40,960 nt of DNA from an uncultured Treponema sp. Lineage in GTDB: Bacteria; Spirochaetota; Spirochaetia; Treponematales; Treponemataceae. Made by a program: the position numbers and the translations under genes. The stretch covers positions 1 through 40,960 of the forward strand of contig CAMNBC010000007.1 of NCBI GenBank assembly GCA_946532115.1. The letters run 5' to 3'. The notes below the pieces were generated by a model. It saw nothing but the letters and a program-made list of their open reading frames with translations, had not been told where the DNA came from and made no database searches. Below, piece after piece: positions 7,769 through 18,153 of this stretch. The stretch's first letter is position 1. Each line of letters begins with the position of its first letter.

Positions 7769-9638
7769 CAAAATCTTCGGCCGATAAAGGTCGTGAAAAA
7801 CAATATCCCTGGAGATAGTCGCAGCCGATTTTATTCATATCAGCTGCCATCTCCAGACTTTCAATTCCTTCTGCAGTAATTGTACAGCCCATCTGTTTTA
7901 TGGTTTGAACTACCATAGGAAGAATCTTATCTTTATCCTTAAAATAATCCCAGACAAATTCCATATCAAGTTTAATATTTACAAACGGGCATTTTTTCAT
8001 TCTGGCAATATTTGAATAGCCGCGTCCATAATCATCGAGTACAAACTGGAATCCTAAATCTGTCATAAACTTCATTTGTTTTTGAAGAAGGGCAAAATCA
8101 ATCATAGATTCTTCGGTAATTTCCAGATGAATTTTATCTGCGGAAACTTTGTATTCGTTCAAAATGGAGGCAAATCTTTTTGAAAGATCTGGACGTAAAA
8201 GCTGTAGCGGCGAAAGGTTAACGTTTATCCATTCAAGTCCCATAGCTTTAATATCATGTTCAGAAATAAATTTACAGGTTTTAATAAACATCTGCTCGCC
8301 TAAGGCATTTATTCTACCATTTTTTTCTGCGATAGGAATAAAATGAGTCGGATATATTAGGTTTCCATGCTGGTCGCGTAAGCGTGCAAGAGATTCTGCT
8401 GAAATAAGTTTATTTGTTCTGGCATCTACAATAGGTTGTAAAAATAATTCAACAGCATTCTGCTCTACAGCAAATTCAACTGCTCGTTTGATTTTTTTAT
8501 TTACAATCATATTCTGGATACATTCGGAATCAATCAATTTTGAATGATTCTGATCGCCAGTATCATTAAGTGTAGAGACAAGGGTTGTAAATACTATTTC
8601 TTTTGAATAAGAAAAAACTTTCTGATCAATTTGTGTAAAATTAATATCAAGATACATATCGATATCTTCACCGGTATTCCAGGAAGATTCAAAACGCTGG
8701 TATATTTTAGAACGTACAAAATCAATTTCAGAACTGTTTTTTCCCAGTACAAAAAAACGTCCGTCGTGTAGATAAAAAGAAATTAAATATGGAAATGTTT
8801 GTCTTAAATAATTTCCAATAAGGGAAAGTCCGATATCGGTTTGAGTGTTGCTGTAAATTTCCCTTAAATCGTTATAGTTGTGAATTGTAAACCCAAGAAT
8901 TAATGGAGATTTATTAAATCTAAGTTCATTGAAAAGGGCTTCAAAAGCTTTGATGTTAAACAGACCGCTTTTTTCTTCCAGAAATAAGGTTGGATTTTGA
9001 AAAACCAGATAGATGATAATAATAGTTATAAGCGTGAAAAAATTCATTATAAGGAATTGCGGGAAAATAGGTCTTATAATATATCCAATCAAAAGAATGA
9101 AATTAAAAACAAGAGAGCCCGCAAAATATGTATGAGAAGTTTTTTTTCGATATATCAGTGTATAAATAATGGAAATGACAACATAATAGAATGAACATAT
9201 ATAAATGGAAAAATATAATGGGCCCTGACTATATTTACCGGTGTCTGAAATGCAGAAAATAGTATTAATAAATAGATTAAGAATTATGATTACATTAGTG
9301 ATAAAAAAAGGTGCAAAATCTATGATAAAAGAAATTATGGATTTGCGTTTCGGCTTTTTTACAATTAAATTGGTAAGCATAAAAAAGGAAATATTCCTTT
9401 GCACGAAGAGAATAAAATAAATTGTATTTTCAAGTCTTAGAATAAAAGGATGAACATTATTAAAATATTCCAGACTAACAGAACTTATTACATCAAAAAA
9501 AATTGTAAGAATATCAATAAACAGAATTATAAGAAAAGCTTTATTAATTCTGACAGGAAGTCGTGGCTGCATGAAGTAGAAAACCATAAAAGTGCAGATA
9601 ATTACAAAATCAGGCAGCACCAAACTGTAATTCCACAT
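7746..9638 (-). CDS. membrane protein with degenerate GGDEF and EAL (c-di-GMP phosphodiesterase) domains
   Basis: N-terminal TM array; EAL hallmarks AESLARLRD, INVNLSPLQL, LEITEES, LDDYGRGYSN, TAEGIE, CDYLQGYCFSRPL; HDGRF in place of GGDEF. Confidence 0.88.
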   Translation of the reverse strand: MWNYSLVLPDFVIICTFMVFYFMQPRLPVRINKAFLIILFIDILTIFFDVISSVSLEYFNNVHPFILRLENTIYFILFVQRNISFFMLTNLIVKKPKRKSIISFIIDFAPFFITNVIIILNLFINTIFCISDTGKYSQGPLYFSIYICSFYYVVISIIYTLIYRKKTSHTYFAGSLVFNFILLIGYIIRPIFPQFLIMNFFTLITIIIIYLVFQNPTLFLEEKSGLFNIKAFEALFNELRFNKSPLILGFTIHNYNDLREIYSNTQTDIGLSLIGNYLRQTFPYLISFYLHDGRFFVLGKNSSEIDFVRSKIYQRFESSWNTGEDIDMYLDINFTQIDQKVFSYSKEIVFTTLVSTLNDTGDQNHSKLIDSECIQNMIVNKKIKRAVEFAVEQNAVELFLQPIVDARTNKLISAESLARLRDQHGNLIYPTHFIPIAEKNGRINALGEQMFIKTCKFISEHDIKAMGLEWINVNLSPLQLLRPDLSKRFASILNEYKVSADKIHLEITEESMIDFALLQKQMKFMTDLGFQFVLDDYGRGYSNIARMKKCPFVNIKLDMEFVWDYFKDKDKILPMVVQTIKQMGCTITAEGIESLEMAADMNKIGCDYLQGYCFSRPLSAEDFVTKYSPS

Positions 9639-9720
9639 GAAAACTCCCCCTTCATAATGGTTATCCTTATATTATGAAGGGGAAAGTATGAATTGGCAAT
9701 AATATTTTGTTATATGATAG

Positions 9721-9769
9721 ATTGCTTCGCTACGCTCGCAATGACGAGGCGTAGCTGCAATGACGAGGT
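9721..9769. repeat. REP-like repeat (CGCAATGACGAG duplicated variants)
   Basis: gattgcttcgctacgctcgcaatgacgaggcgtagctgcaatgacgag; internal near-duplicate. Confidence 0.5.
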
Positions 9770-9771
9770 GA

Positions 9772-11274
9772 TTATAATTCTTCTTGTGTTACATGAACAT
9801 TTCCGATCCATACATCGTTTGAATCTAAGCCGAGGTTGAATTCAAGGCGTGCTGTAGGATCTGTTTCATTTTCCATTGTAAAGAAATATTCATAATGGTC
9901 AATTCTTGTTGTTAGTTGAGGATAATATTCTGGAGAATAAACTGCCCAGCTGTTGTCTGCATCTCCACCAACTTTTATTGTAATCTGTCGGTTTGAACTT
10001 GCTTTAGCGTCAAATGCAATTTTATAAGAATAACCTTTTGCAACAGGAAGATGTTGAATCAACTGAACTGAATAGGTCTGATTTCCGATATTTGAGATTT
10101 TTACACGACGGCCTTCAATTCCTGTAGAGGAATCTTTTTCTGCTAAAGAAGTTGCGGCTCCACCAAAATCTTCGAGAGCGAGGAAATACCATGCGCGGTT
10201 ATATACATCCATTTCTTTATTAGAAAACATACCTGCGTTTCCTGGATCAGAAATTACATTCTGTAATGCTGCGTCAAAAATAAAGTTACTTCCATCTGAA
10301 GTTTTGTACTGACTGAAATGTTTTTCGTCACGTTCTTGAACTGGACGTCTTACATTTGTTTCGTATGGTTCATCTTTATCATAAACGCGAACCCAGTCTA
10401 CAAACATTTGAGCAGGTAAGTCAGAATCTTCAGGTAGAACACCACCATCATAATTTCCACCAAGTGCTAAGTTTAAAAGAATATAGAAAGGTTTATCATA
10501 AGGAGCTGGATATGCATAAGGTCTTGATTGACCAGCATCAAGCGACCACCACTGTGAAGTTTCAAAATATTTGTTACCATCAACTAACCAGCGTAATATA
10601 CCTGGCTCCCATTCCAGAGAATAGATATGATATTCTGCGATTGTTCCACCTTCAGCGGGTGTTCCCGGAAATTTATACAAATCACTTGTGTATTTATTTC
10701 CCGGCCATGGTTGTCCATAATGTATAGTACCGTAAATACGGTTTGGCAAGCGGCCTTTTGCTTCCATAATGTCAATTTCGCCGGAAGAAGCCCAGAAGCC
10801 ATAATCATCTGTTGCAGGTAAAAGCCAGAAAGCCGGCCAGATTCCATTTCCTACAGGCATTTTTATTTTGGCTTCGATGCGGCCGTAAGTTTTTGTAAAC
10901 AATTGTGTGCCGTCGTCTTTTACTGTACGAAGGCGGGCAGAAGTATAATCGTAGCCCTTAAAGTTTTGTTTGCGTGCTTCGAGAACCAGATTTCCGTTTT
11001 TTATGTAAGCATTTTCTTTCCGGTAATACTGAAGTTCATTATTTCCCCAGTTTTCCAGACCATATTCGGTTCCGGTTCCTGTCTGAAAATCCCATTTTGT
11101 TTCATCTATTTTTTTACCGTCAAATTCATCACTCCATACAAGATGCCAGCCCTGTGGAATTTCAGCCTGATTTTTATTGTAACTGGATAACTTGTCGGTA
11201 AGTATTAAGAGAATTGCCAGTAAAACTAAGGCTGCAAATGTACTGCAGATAATAATTTTTGTAGAGTTTTTCAT
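9772..11274 (-). CDS. glycoside hydrolase family 16 (laminarinase/beta-glucanase) with C-terminal carbohydrate-binding-like domain
   Basis: WSDEFDG, WPAFWLLP, SSGEIDIMEAKG (catalytic ExDxxE), FYILLNLALGG; N-terminal membrane anchor. Confidence 0.9.
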   Translation of the reverse strand: MKNSTKIIICSTFAALVLLAILLILTDKLSSYNKNQAEIPQGWHLVWSDEFDGKKIDETKWDFQTGTGTEYGLENWGNNELQYYRKENAYIKNGNLVLEARKQNFKGYDYTSARLRTVKDDGTQLFTKTYGRIEAKIKMPVGNGIWPAFWLLPATDDYGFWASSGEIDIMEAKGRLPNRIYGTIHYGQPWPGNKYTSDLYKFPGTPAEGGTIAEYHIYSLEWEPGILRWLVDGNKYFETSQWWSLDAGQSRPYAYPAPYDKPFYILLNLALGGNYDGGVLPEDSDLPAQMFVDWVRVYDKDEPYETNVRRPVQERDEKHFSQYKTSDGSNFIFDAALQNVISDPGNAGMFSNKEMDVYNRAWYFLALEDFGGAATSLAEKDSSTGIEGRRVKISNIGNQTYSVQLIQHLPVAKGYSYKIAFDAKASSNRQITIKVGGDADNSWAVYSPEYYPQLTTRIDHYEYFFTMENETDPTARLEFNLGLDSNDVWIGNVHVTQEEL

Positions 11275-11289
11275 TTATATCCCCCAGAT

Positions 11290-12681
11290 TTATTTTAATA
11301 GCCAAGTTTGAATTGCACGCGGTGGAATTTTATAAATTAAAGTTTTGTCTTCTCCTTCAATCTTAAAATTGAAAACAAGCTCAGCTTCTGTGCGATTTGT
11401 AATAACAAGAACAATTGTACCATCTGGATTTTTAAATGCAAGTGTTTCTGCTTCATCGGTAAGGTGACCGCTTACGGTTGCGGGTGTCATCATAGAATTA
11501 ATTTCGGCATCCACACGAACTGCTCCAGGTTGAATGAAACGGCTGAAGTGACCAATGTAGTAATAAGAACTCTGGAAGTGAATGGTTCCATTTTTTTCAT
11601 CTGCAAGAATTGGAGCATCGCAATAGTTTCCTACGTGATTAGGACCGCCCTGCATATCAAGAACAATATTCCAGTCAATCCATTTTGTAGTTCCACTTTT
11701 AAGGTCGTTTATAATGTTGTGAGCATAACGTTCACCAGTAAACCAGGCTCCATTACGAGGGCCGCCTTCAACACAACCTTCAGTAAACATCAAATCAATC
11801 TGCGGATATTTTTCTGCGATTGTTTTGATATTGTTATACTGATCTCCTGAATACCAGTGGAATGCAAGTCCGGCAATATATTTTGAAGCATCTTTTGATT
11901 TTAAGGATTCTTCAAGACGTTCAAGTGCAAGGTCACGATTATGATCCCAGATGTAAATTTTTACATCTCCAAGTCCAGCTTTTTCCAGAGCGGGACCAAG
12001 ATACTGACAGGCAAATTTTCCTTCTTCTGCTGCAGAGTATTCACAGGAATCCCAGGTCTGAACTGCGGCCGGCTCATTCTGAATTGTCACAAAACTGATT
12101 TTGATTCCGCGTTCAGCCATTTTCTGAATGAACTTTACGAAATATTGAGCCCAGAGTTCCCAATACTGCGGTAACAGATGCCCGCCGTGATTCATGTCAT
12201 TATTGTCTTTCATCCAGACTGGTGGAGACCATGGGCTGAGTAAAAAGCGTACTTCGCTGTTACTTGCAAGGGCTGCCTTTTGGACTTCGGAAGCCAGCGG
12301 AGTGATGTACTTGTCTGTCTGTTCCATAGAAAATGATTCAAGAGTTTCATCTTTTTCCGGAACGCATGCCCAGTTATCAAGAGAGAAATCACAAGAATTC
12401 ATATGAACTCTGGCAAGGCGGTAACCGTTTCCGGTTTCTGTGTTGTAGTATGCATTTATAGCCTGTTTGCGAACTGAATCTGGAAGTTTTGAAAGAACAT
12501 AGCCGGAAGATTCTGTAAGTGCTCCACCAAAGCCTTCGAATTTCTGAAAAGTTTTTGAAGGGTTAAGTGTGAGGGTTGTTGGAATCCAGCCGCCTGCATT
12601 TGAAACACGGTCTTTAGGAGTAACTTCGGAGATTCGCTCGTTTGTATCTTTTACAGTTTCATATATTTTTTCTACTAACAT
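11290..12681 (-). CDS. glycoside hydrolase family 30
   Basis: FEGFGGALTES, TIQNEPAAVQTWDSCEY (acid/base), MFTEGCVEGG (nucleophile) motifs. Confidence 0.88.
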   Translation of the reverse strand: MLVEKIYETVKDTNERISEVTPKDRVSNAGGWIPTTLTLNPSKTFQKFEGFGGALTESSGYVLSKLPDSVRKQAINAYYNTETGNGYRLARVHMNSCDFSLDNWACVPEKDETLESFSMEQTDKYITPLASEVQKAALASNSEVRFLLSPWSPPVWMKDNNDMNHGGHLLPQYWELWAQYFVKFIQKMAERGIKISFVTIQNEPAAVQTWDSCEYSAAEEGKFACQYLGPALEKAGLGDVKIYIWDHNRDLALERLEESLKSKDASKYIAGLAFHWYSGDQYNNIKTIAEKYPQIDLMFTEGCVEGGPRNGAWFTGERYAHNIINDLKSGTTKWIDWNIVLDMQGGPNHVGNYCDAPILADEKNGTIHFQSSYYYIGHFSRFIQPGAVRVDAEINSMMTPATVSGHLTDEAETLAFKNPDGTIVLVITNRTEAELVFNFKIEGEDKTLIYKIPPRAIQTWLLK

Positions 12682-15600
12682 AATTTTACCTCTACAGTGA
12701 TTTTTGAGATTTTGCCGTTACGGGCAAAAAGGTCTTTTGTTTCAGCTTCTGTAAGTGTAGTACCTTCGCGGCGATTGCCGTTGATTGTTATTGCCGAACT
12801 ATCGTTAGTTAGTTTGTATTCTACCGGAGTATTACACCAGGTAAAGTTTAACGTGCCGTTTTCAAAAAATTCAGATTTCTTCAAAATCTTTGGATTGAAG
12901 CAGGCACAACCGTTAGTAATGTCTACACCGAGTTCGCCCCATCGAGTGAGCACTTCCTCTTTAACCTGACCAGTCATACCAGGCTGTTTAGCCCCCTGCA
13001 AATTAGGAGTATGAGAATAAGGGTCAGCAGGGAAAGCGCCATAAATTTCCGGGGCTTTGTTGAAACCGATACCAGCGCGGATCTCGTAGTAGGCTTTTGT
13101 GAGTTCTTCTACAGTTGCCGTGTCAGCACCTTTTGAAATCGCAGCAAAAGTGTTTTCCTGAGCAGCAAGAAGCAGCTTAGAAACCATGTGCCAGTAGATG
13201 CTTCCAAGACCTTCGTAAGCATAGAAAGTTCCACTGCGGCCAGTAAAGCTCTGATGATTGAAAGTCTTTTCGTAGAGGGCTTTTAATGCTTCGAGCTGCG
13301 CCTGAGCTGGTTGCACATTTTCAGGAAGTGCAGCGCATGCTTTTTCCAGGAAGCTTACGTTGCGGAATTCGCCGTTGAAGTGCCAGATTCCGTTGCAGTC
13401 TTTCTGCAAAAGTGCGCTGCCTGTTTTTCCGATAAGGGCTTTGAACTGAGAAGCATCTGCATCTGAAACACAGTTTTTCTTTTCAAACTCTGCAAGTTCC
13501 TTGTTAGGGTAGAGCATATAAGAGTTCTGTCGTGGCTCGTACATGCGGCTTGCACGGAGAGACTTAAGAAGGTCGAGTGCTTCTTCAGGAGAAAGAAGTC
13601 CAGAAGAAAGTGCTGCAACCTGACCTTCGAGCATTTCCTGAAGATATTCAATTTCGATTCTGTCGTTGAAAATCTTCATTGTGTTGTATGCGTGATAAAG
13701 TCCGTCACTGCGGCGGTTAAGTTTGATTGTGTTAGTTATATGTAACTGAATTGCCTTGAGGTAAGAAAGAATGTCTGCCTTGCTGATTGCTTCTTCTGAT
13801 TTACCGTAGCCGTTTTTATAAAGATTATTACGTTCTGTTTCGAAAATAGCTCCTTCTGCATCTGTGAACTTTTTGCGGAGTTCTGCATTGTTAGCTGCGT
13901 CTGCGGCAGAAGTTTCAACATAAAGCTTTCCGAGTGCTGTAAAGCATTTTGCAATTTCTGAAGGAAGTGTAAAGCTTTCTGCATTTGATGCTTCAAAAAG
14001 TCCTGTAAGGAATTTTACAAAGCGGTGCAGGTAGTAGAGAGTTACCATTGAAAGGCCGTAGCCTGCAAGTGCGTTGTTAGCATCGTTCCATTCAGGGCGC
14101 TGAGTGTTGAGCCAGATTCCGCCTCCAGGAATGAAGTTTGCCATTTTTGCAATTACAACCTGAATAAGTTTTGTAGCAAGAGTTACGAGAGCAACTTCGT
14201 CTGTTGAGCCATTAGTCATAACTAACTTAGCATCTGAGCCTGCTGTTTTTGCCTGTTTGATTACGCGGTCGCTGAGTTCGCAGTCGAACATAATTGTGTT
14301 GCGAGGGTCAGCTGAGATTTCTTTGTAAGATTTGATTCTGTAAGGAACATTTGAACTTGCGTAGATTTTTTCGCCAAGTTCGCTTACAAGCTGATTTTTA
14401 TTAAGCTTTGCATAAACTTCGAGAAGTTTCTGAAGATAGATTACCTGATGATCGCCCCAGTAACCAATCTGTGCCCATGGGTCATTTGGATTTGGAGTTT
14501 CCCAGTCGATTCCTTCGCGTGAAATGCGGTAAGGGTTGAAACCTTCGATTGTCATTGCGTTAAGGAATTTTGCTGTCATGTTTTTGATGTACTGTGGATA
14601 AGACCATGCGAGTGCTTCCCAGTTCTGGAAGATGTCGCGCCAGTTTCCTTCGTAATTCAAAATCGGGTTTCCGTCACTGTCGCGGAGATAGATGTTAAAG
14701 CGGTTCCATGGGCGGCTTGGGTCACCGTGACGGCGGCTGAAGGTAAGAGGCATGTATTCATAGAAGAGTCGGCTGAGCTGTGGATTCATCTCTTTTTGTA
14801 CGGCAGCCTCGAGCTCCCCGTAATTTACAAAGCCGTCTTTGTCTGCAGCTGAGGCGAGGGCTGTGGTTACTTTTTCAGCGAGTGTGATGAGCGAGGTGTT
14901 GCGAACTCTTACGAATTTTACGAAGTCGCCAAGATTGATTTTTCCGTTATTTGCGAAGAAGCCGCCGCGCATGATGTTGAACATTACGTTTTCTGAGTGG
15001 TGAACGCAGGTCATGGTTTCGGCGGTGTTCTGTGAACCGTCAGCCTCGCTGATATAGGTTTCCATAAGGGCTTTGCCTGCGGCGATGTCGGCTTCTAGAG
15101 CGGCTGTGAGTGCCTTGCGGTCTGCAAGTTCATTTTTAAGTGCAGCAATTTTTGATGCATCGAGTTTTGTGTCGAAGACCTGGTACCATTCTGACGAACT
15201 ACCGTTAGTTAGTGTACAATCACGACAAATATAAGCTGCAGGTCTCTTTCCCTTTACAACAGTCATTGGTGTAACGCTGTCTTTTTCTGCGAATTCTGCA
15301 GGTGCGTCCGGGTTCAAAATTAGTTCGTCGTCTGTATTGAACCAGCTTATGTTTGCAAAAAGTCCTTCGCTTGGTTCTGCTTTATCAGTTACTATAGAAG
15401 AAACTGCAAAAAGTGCCAGCTTTGATTCTGAATCTAAATCTGTTTTTTTGTAGGCATCCAGAAGTACGCTGTTGTTGTTCTGGAAATCTGCTGATACGCA
15501 GGCCGGCAGAATGTTGCGGCAGCCATCAAGAACTTTAACTGTTACTTCTTTATCGCTGAGGTTTATAATTTCTGCTTTACGTACAAGACCATATTTTGCT

Positions 15601-16022
15601 GAAGAAGTCCAGCCATAGCGGAAGGCAAGTTTAAGTTCGTTATTGATTTCTTCGAACCATACTTCGGTTCCTGCTGTGTTTTTATAGATATTTCGGGTGA
15701 TGTTTTTTTCTACAAGTTTTCTGATTGCAGGGCTTGCTGAAAGTGAAGCAAACGGTTCCCAGATTTCTTCTCCGGCTTTGATTGCTGTATATGAGCCTGT
15801 GTAAGATTTTGCATCGCTAACTTTGTCTGCAGTGTAATATGGAAAAACTGCATGATCGCAGTCTATTCTTCCGGCTGTGATTCCTCCCTGTGACCAGCAG
15901 AAATTCCAGATGTCGGAAGAGCTGGTAATTGTCATAAAGAAATCGTCCATGTAATCGTAATTTTCGATTTTATAAAACTGTTCACCATTTAATGTTGTGA
16001 AGTATCCGTTTGGCTTTTTCAT
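12675..16022 (-). CDS. GH94-like glycoside phosphorylase, possibly GH149/GH161 beta-1,3-oligoglucan phosphorylase
   Basis: 1115 aa; WNFCWSQGG, YEGNWRDIFQNWEALAWSYP, IGYWGDHQVIYLQKLLE; size and linkage to GH16/GH30 favour GH149/GH161, but this is not proven. Confidence 0.6.
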   Translation of the reverse strand: MKKPNGYFTTLNGEQFYKIENYDYMDDFFMTITSSSDIWNFCWSQGGITAGRIDCDHAVFPYYTADKVSDAKSYTGSYTAIKAGEEIWEPFASLSASPAIRKLVEKNITRNIYKNTAGTEVWFEEINNELKLAFRYGWTSSAKYGLVRKAEIINLSDKEVTVKVLDGCRNILPACVSADFQNNNSVLLDAYKKTDLDSESKLALFAVSSIVTDKAEPSEGLFANISWFNTDDELILNPDAPAEFAEKDSVTPMTVVKGKRPAAYICRDCTLTNGSSSEWYQVFDTKLDASKIAALKNELADRKALTAALEADIAAGKALMETYISEADGSQNTAETMTCVHHSENVMFNIMRGGFFANNGKINLGDFVKFVRVRNTSLITLAEKVTTALASAADKDGFVNYGELEAAVQKEMNPQLSRLFYEYMPLTFSRRHGDPSRPWNRFNIYLRDSDGNPILNYEGNWRDIFQNWEALAWSYPQYIKNMTAKFLNAMTIEGFNPYRISREGIDWETPNPNDPWAQIGYWGDHQVIYLQKLLEVYAKLNKNQLVSELGEKIYASSNVPYRIKSYKEISADPRNTIMFDCELSDRVIKQAKTAGSDAKLVMTNGSTDEVALVTLATKLIQVVIAKMANFIPGGGIWLNTQRPEWNDANNALAGYGLSMVTLYYLHRFVKFLTGLFEASNAESFTLPSEIAKCFTALGKLYVETSAADAANNAELRKKFTDAEGAIFETERNNLYKNGYGKSEEAISKADILSYLKAIQLHITNTIKLNRRSDGLYHAYNTMKIFNDRIEIEYLQEMLEGQVAALSSGLLSPEEALDLLKSLRASRMYEPRQNSYMLYPNKELAEFEKKNCVSDADASQFKALIGKTGSALLQKDCNGIWHFNGEFRNVSFLEKACAALPENVQPAQAQLEALKALYEKTFNHQSFTGRSGTFYAYEGLGSIYWHMVSKLLLAAQENTFAAISKGADTATVEELTKAYYEIRAGIGFNKAPEIYGAFPADPYSHTPNLQGAKQPGMTGQVKEEVLTRWGELGVDITNGCACFNPKILKKSEFFENGTLNFTWCNTPVEYKLTNDSSAITINGNRREGTTLTEAETKDLFARNGKISKITVEVKLC

Positions 16023-16035
16023 TTTTCCTCCAGCT

Positions 16036-16095
16036 TGTCATGCTGAACTTGTTTCAGCATCTGTTAATAGATCCCGAAACAAGTTCGGGATGACA
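16036..16095. repeat. REP-like paired palindromic repeat
   Basis: TGTCATGCTGAACTTGTTTCAGCATCTgttaatAGATCCCGAAACAAGTTCGGGATGACA. Confidence 0.85.
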
Positions 16096-16181
16096 GATTA
16101 TCTATAAACTAAACGAAGATATTTCATAAATCAATAAGAAAGGGTAAGAATTTCGGCTGAAAACCGAAAATTTTACACCTT

Positions 16182-16206
16182 TATGAAAATTTACAAACTT
16201 TTCATA
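16182..16206. promoter_or_regulatory. perfect inverted repeat TATGAAAA-N9-TTTTCATA in divergent promoter region
   Basis: 16182-16189 and 16199-16206; followed by CTATACT-CCAAAC-AGTATAG at 16221-16240. Confidence 0.5.
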
Positions 16207-16252
16207 TAAGCAAAGTGCGTCTATACTCCAAACAGTATAGTGAGGTACTGTC

Positions 16253-17224
16253 ATGAAACAGAAAAACAATGAACTGCAGCCTTTAGTCAAGAAAACTTTT
16301 TGGGCTAGACTGCGCGAAGAAAAATATCTGCAGGTAATGGCGCTTCTTGGTATTTTGTGGATGTTGATTTTTAACTACATCCCTATGTACGGAATTCTTA
16401 TTGCTTTTAAGAAAAACTTTTTCGTAACTACTCCATTGTTCAGCAAGAAATTTTTTACTACTCCATGGGCAGATCATCATGGATTCCAGCACTTTTTGAA
16501 CTTCTTTAAGGATGAAGAGTTTTTCAATGTTATGGGAAATACTCTGGGCATCAGTCTTATTAAGCTGGCTGTAAACTTTACATTGCCGATTGTATTTGCT
16601 CTTCTTTTGAATGAAGTTCGCAACGTAAAATTTAAGAAGGTTGTACAGACTATTACTTACATGCCTCACTTCCTTTCTTGGGTTGTGCTTGGTGGTATTC
16701 TTACTACCTGGCTTGGTGAAGGTGGGCTTTTTAATGAAATCCTTATTAATATGGGTGTTCTGAAAGAAGGTATTCCTTTCCTTGCTTATCCAAAATACTT
16801 CTGGGGAATTACTGTTATTTCTGATTTGTGGAAGGAACTTGGCTGGTCGGCAATTATTTACCTTGCAGCAATTTCTGGTATTGATCAGGAAATGTATGAA
16901 GCTGCTAAGGTTGATGGTGCAAGCCGATGGAAGCAGATCTGGACTATTACTCTTCCTTCTATTGCTCCTACTGTAACAATTATGTTCATTCTTGCGGTTG
17001 GTGGTCTTTTGAATACTAACTTTGATCAGATTCTGGTTTTGAATAATCCTTTGAATGCACCACGCAGTAATGTACTTGATATCTACGTTTACCAGACTGC
17101 TATGCGCGGTATGAGATATTCATATGCATCGGCAATTGGTTTGTTTAAGTCTGTGATTGCATTCATCCTGCTCTTCATTGCAAATCAGGTAACTAAGAAA
17201 TTGAACGACACTTCGTTGTTCTAA
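16253..17224 (+). CDS. ABC transporter permease, LplB/oligosaccharide type
   Basis: EAAKVDGASRWKQIWTITLPSIAP EAA loop; typical LplB N-terminus. Confidence 0.9.
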   Translation: MKQKNNELQPLVKKTFWARLREEKYLQVMALLGILWMLIFNYIPMYGILIAFKKNFFVTTPLFSKKFFTTPWADHHGFQHFLNFFKDEEFFNVMGNTLGISLIKLAVNFTLPIVFALLLNEVRNVKFKKVVQTITYMPHFLSWVVLGGILTTWLGEGGLFNEILINMGVLKEGIPFLAYPKYFWGITVISDLWKELGWSAIIYLAAISGIDQEMYEAAKVDGASRWKQIWTITLPSIAPTVTIMFILAVGGLLNTNFDQILVLNNPLNAPRSNVLDIYVYQTAMRGMRYSYASAIGLFKSVIAFILLFIANQVTKKLNDTSLF

Positions 17225-18132
17225 TGAGAGAAATGAGAGGTATGAAAATGGCACATTCAAGATTAAATAGAGTTACTATAGGTGACATTGTTATTGGAGC
17301 AATTATGGTTTTGCTCTGTGCAGCAGCCCTTTACCCTGTGTGGTATACAATTATCATTTCTTTTAATGATGCAAATGATGCACTTAGAGGACATATCTAT
17401 TTCTTACCAAGAAAGTTCAGTCTGCAGAGCTATAAAACTGTTTTCCAGGATAAGACAATTATCCGCGCCTTTATGATTACTGTTTTGCGTACTGTGATTG
17501 GTACTGTAACAAGCGTTTTCTTTACTGCAATGGTTGGTTACGCTTTTTCTAAAAAGCACATTATGGGAAATAAGGTTTATACAATCATCGGAACTATCAC
17601 AATGTTCTTTGGTGGCGGTTTGATTCCTTACTTCATTACGTTGAAGAACCTTGGTCTTTACGACAACTTCCTGGTTTACATCATTCCAAGCTTGTTCAAC
17701 TTTTATAACATGATAATCTTCATGTCTTTCTTCCGCGAGCTTCCTGCTGGCCTCGAAGAATCTGCTAAACTTGACGGTGCAAACGACATGCTGATTTTTA
17801 TAAAAATTATACTCCCTTTATCTATGCCGGTACTTGCAACAATTGCCCTGTTCAACGGTGTAGGCCACTGGAACGATTACTTTGCCGGAGTTATGTACAT
17901 CAACAAAGCTGAGTTACAGCCTATTCAGACTTATTTGTATCGTGTTGTTGCCAGTGCTTCTGCTTCAAAGGCAGTTGTTGCAATGCCTGCCGGCGTTTCT
18001 GCGCAGCAGGTAAGTTCACAGTCGGTTCGTCTTGCAACTATGGTTGTAACAACTTTCCCGATTATGTGTGTTTACCCATTCCTGCAGAAATACTTTGTAA
18101 AGGGAATGTTGATTGGTTCTATCAAAGGTTAA
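17224..18132 (+). CDS. ABC transporter permease, YtcP/AraQ type
   Basis: EESAKLDGANDMLIFIKIILPLSMPVLAT EAA loop; ends FLQKYFVKGMLIGSIKG. Confidence 0.9.
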   Translation: MREMRGMKMAHSRLNRVTIGDIVIGAIMVLLCAAALYPVWYTIIISFNDANDALRGHIYFLPRKFSLQSYKTVFQDKTIIRAFMITVLRTVIGTVTSVFFTAMVGYAFSKKHIMGNKVYTIIGTITMFFGGGLIPYFITLKNLGLYDNFLVYIIPSLFNFYNMIIFMSFFRELPAGLEESAKLDGANDMLIFIKIILPLSMPVLATIALFNGVGHWNDYFAGVMYINKAELQPIQTYLYRVVASASASKAVVAMPAGVSAQQVSSQSVRLATMVVTTFPIMCVYPFLQKYFVKGMLIGSIKG

Positions 18133-18153
18133 TATTTATAGGAGGAAATAAAT

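Noticed and set aside
10356-11201. Plus-strand ORFs opposite GH16 (10356..10727, 10903..11190, 10974..11201)
   Set aside because: Antisense to a well-supported GH16 gene; compositions look like reverse-complement artefacts.
14206-14232. Possible sixth copy of the ACTAACTAACGNTAGTT motif (gccattagtcataactaacttagc)
   Set aside because: Only short partial matches (ACTAAC), below what can be distinguished from chance by eye.
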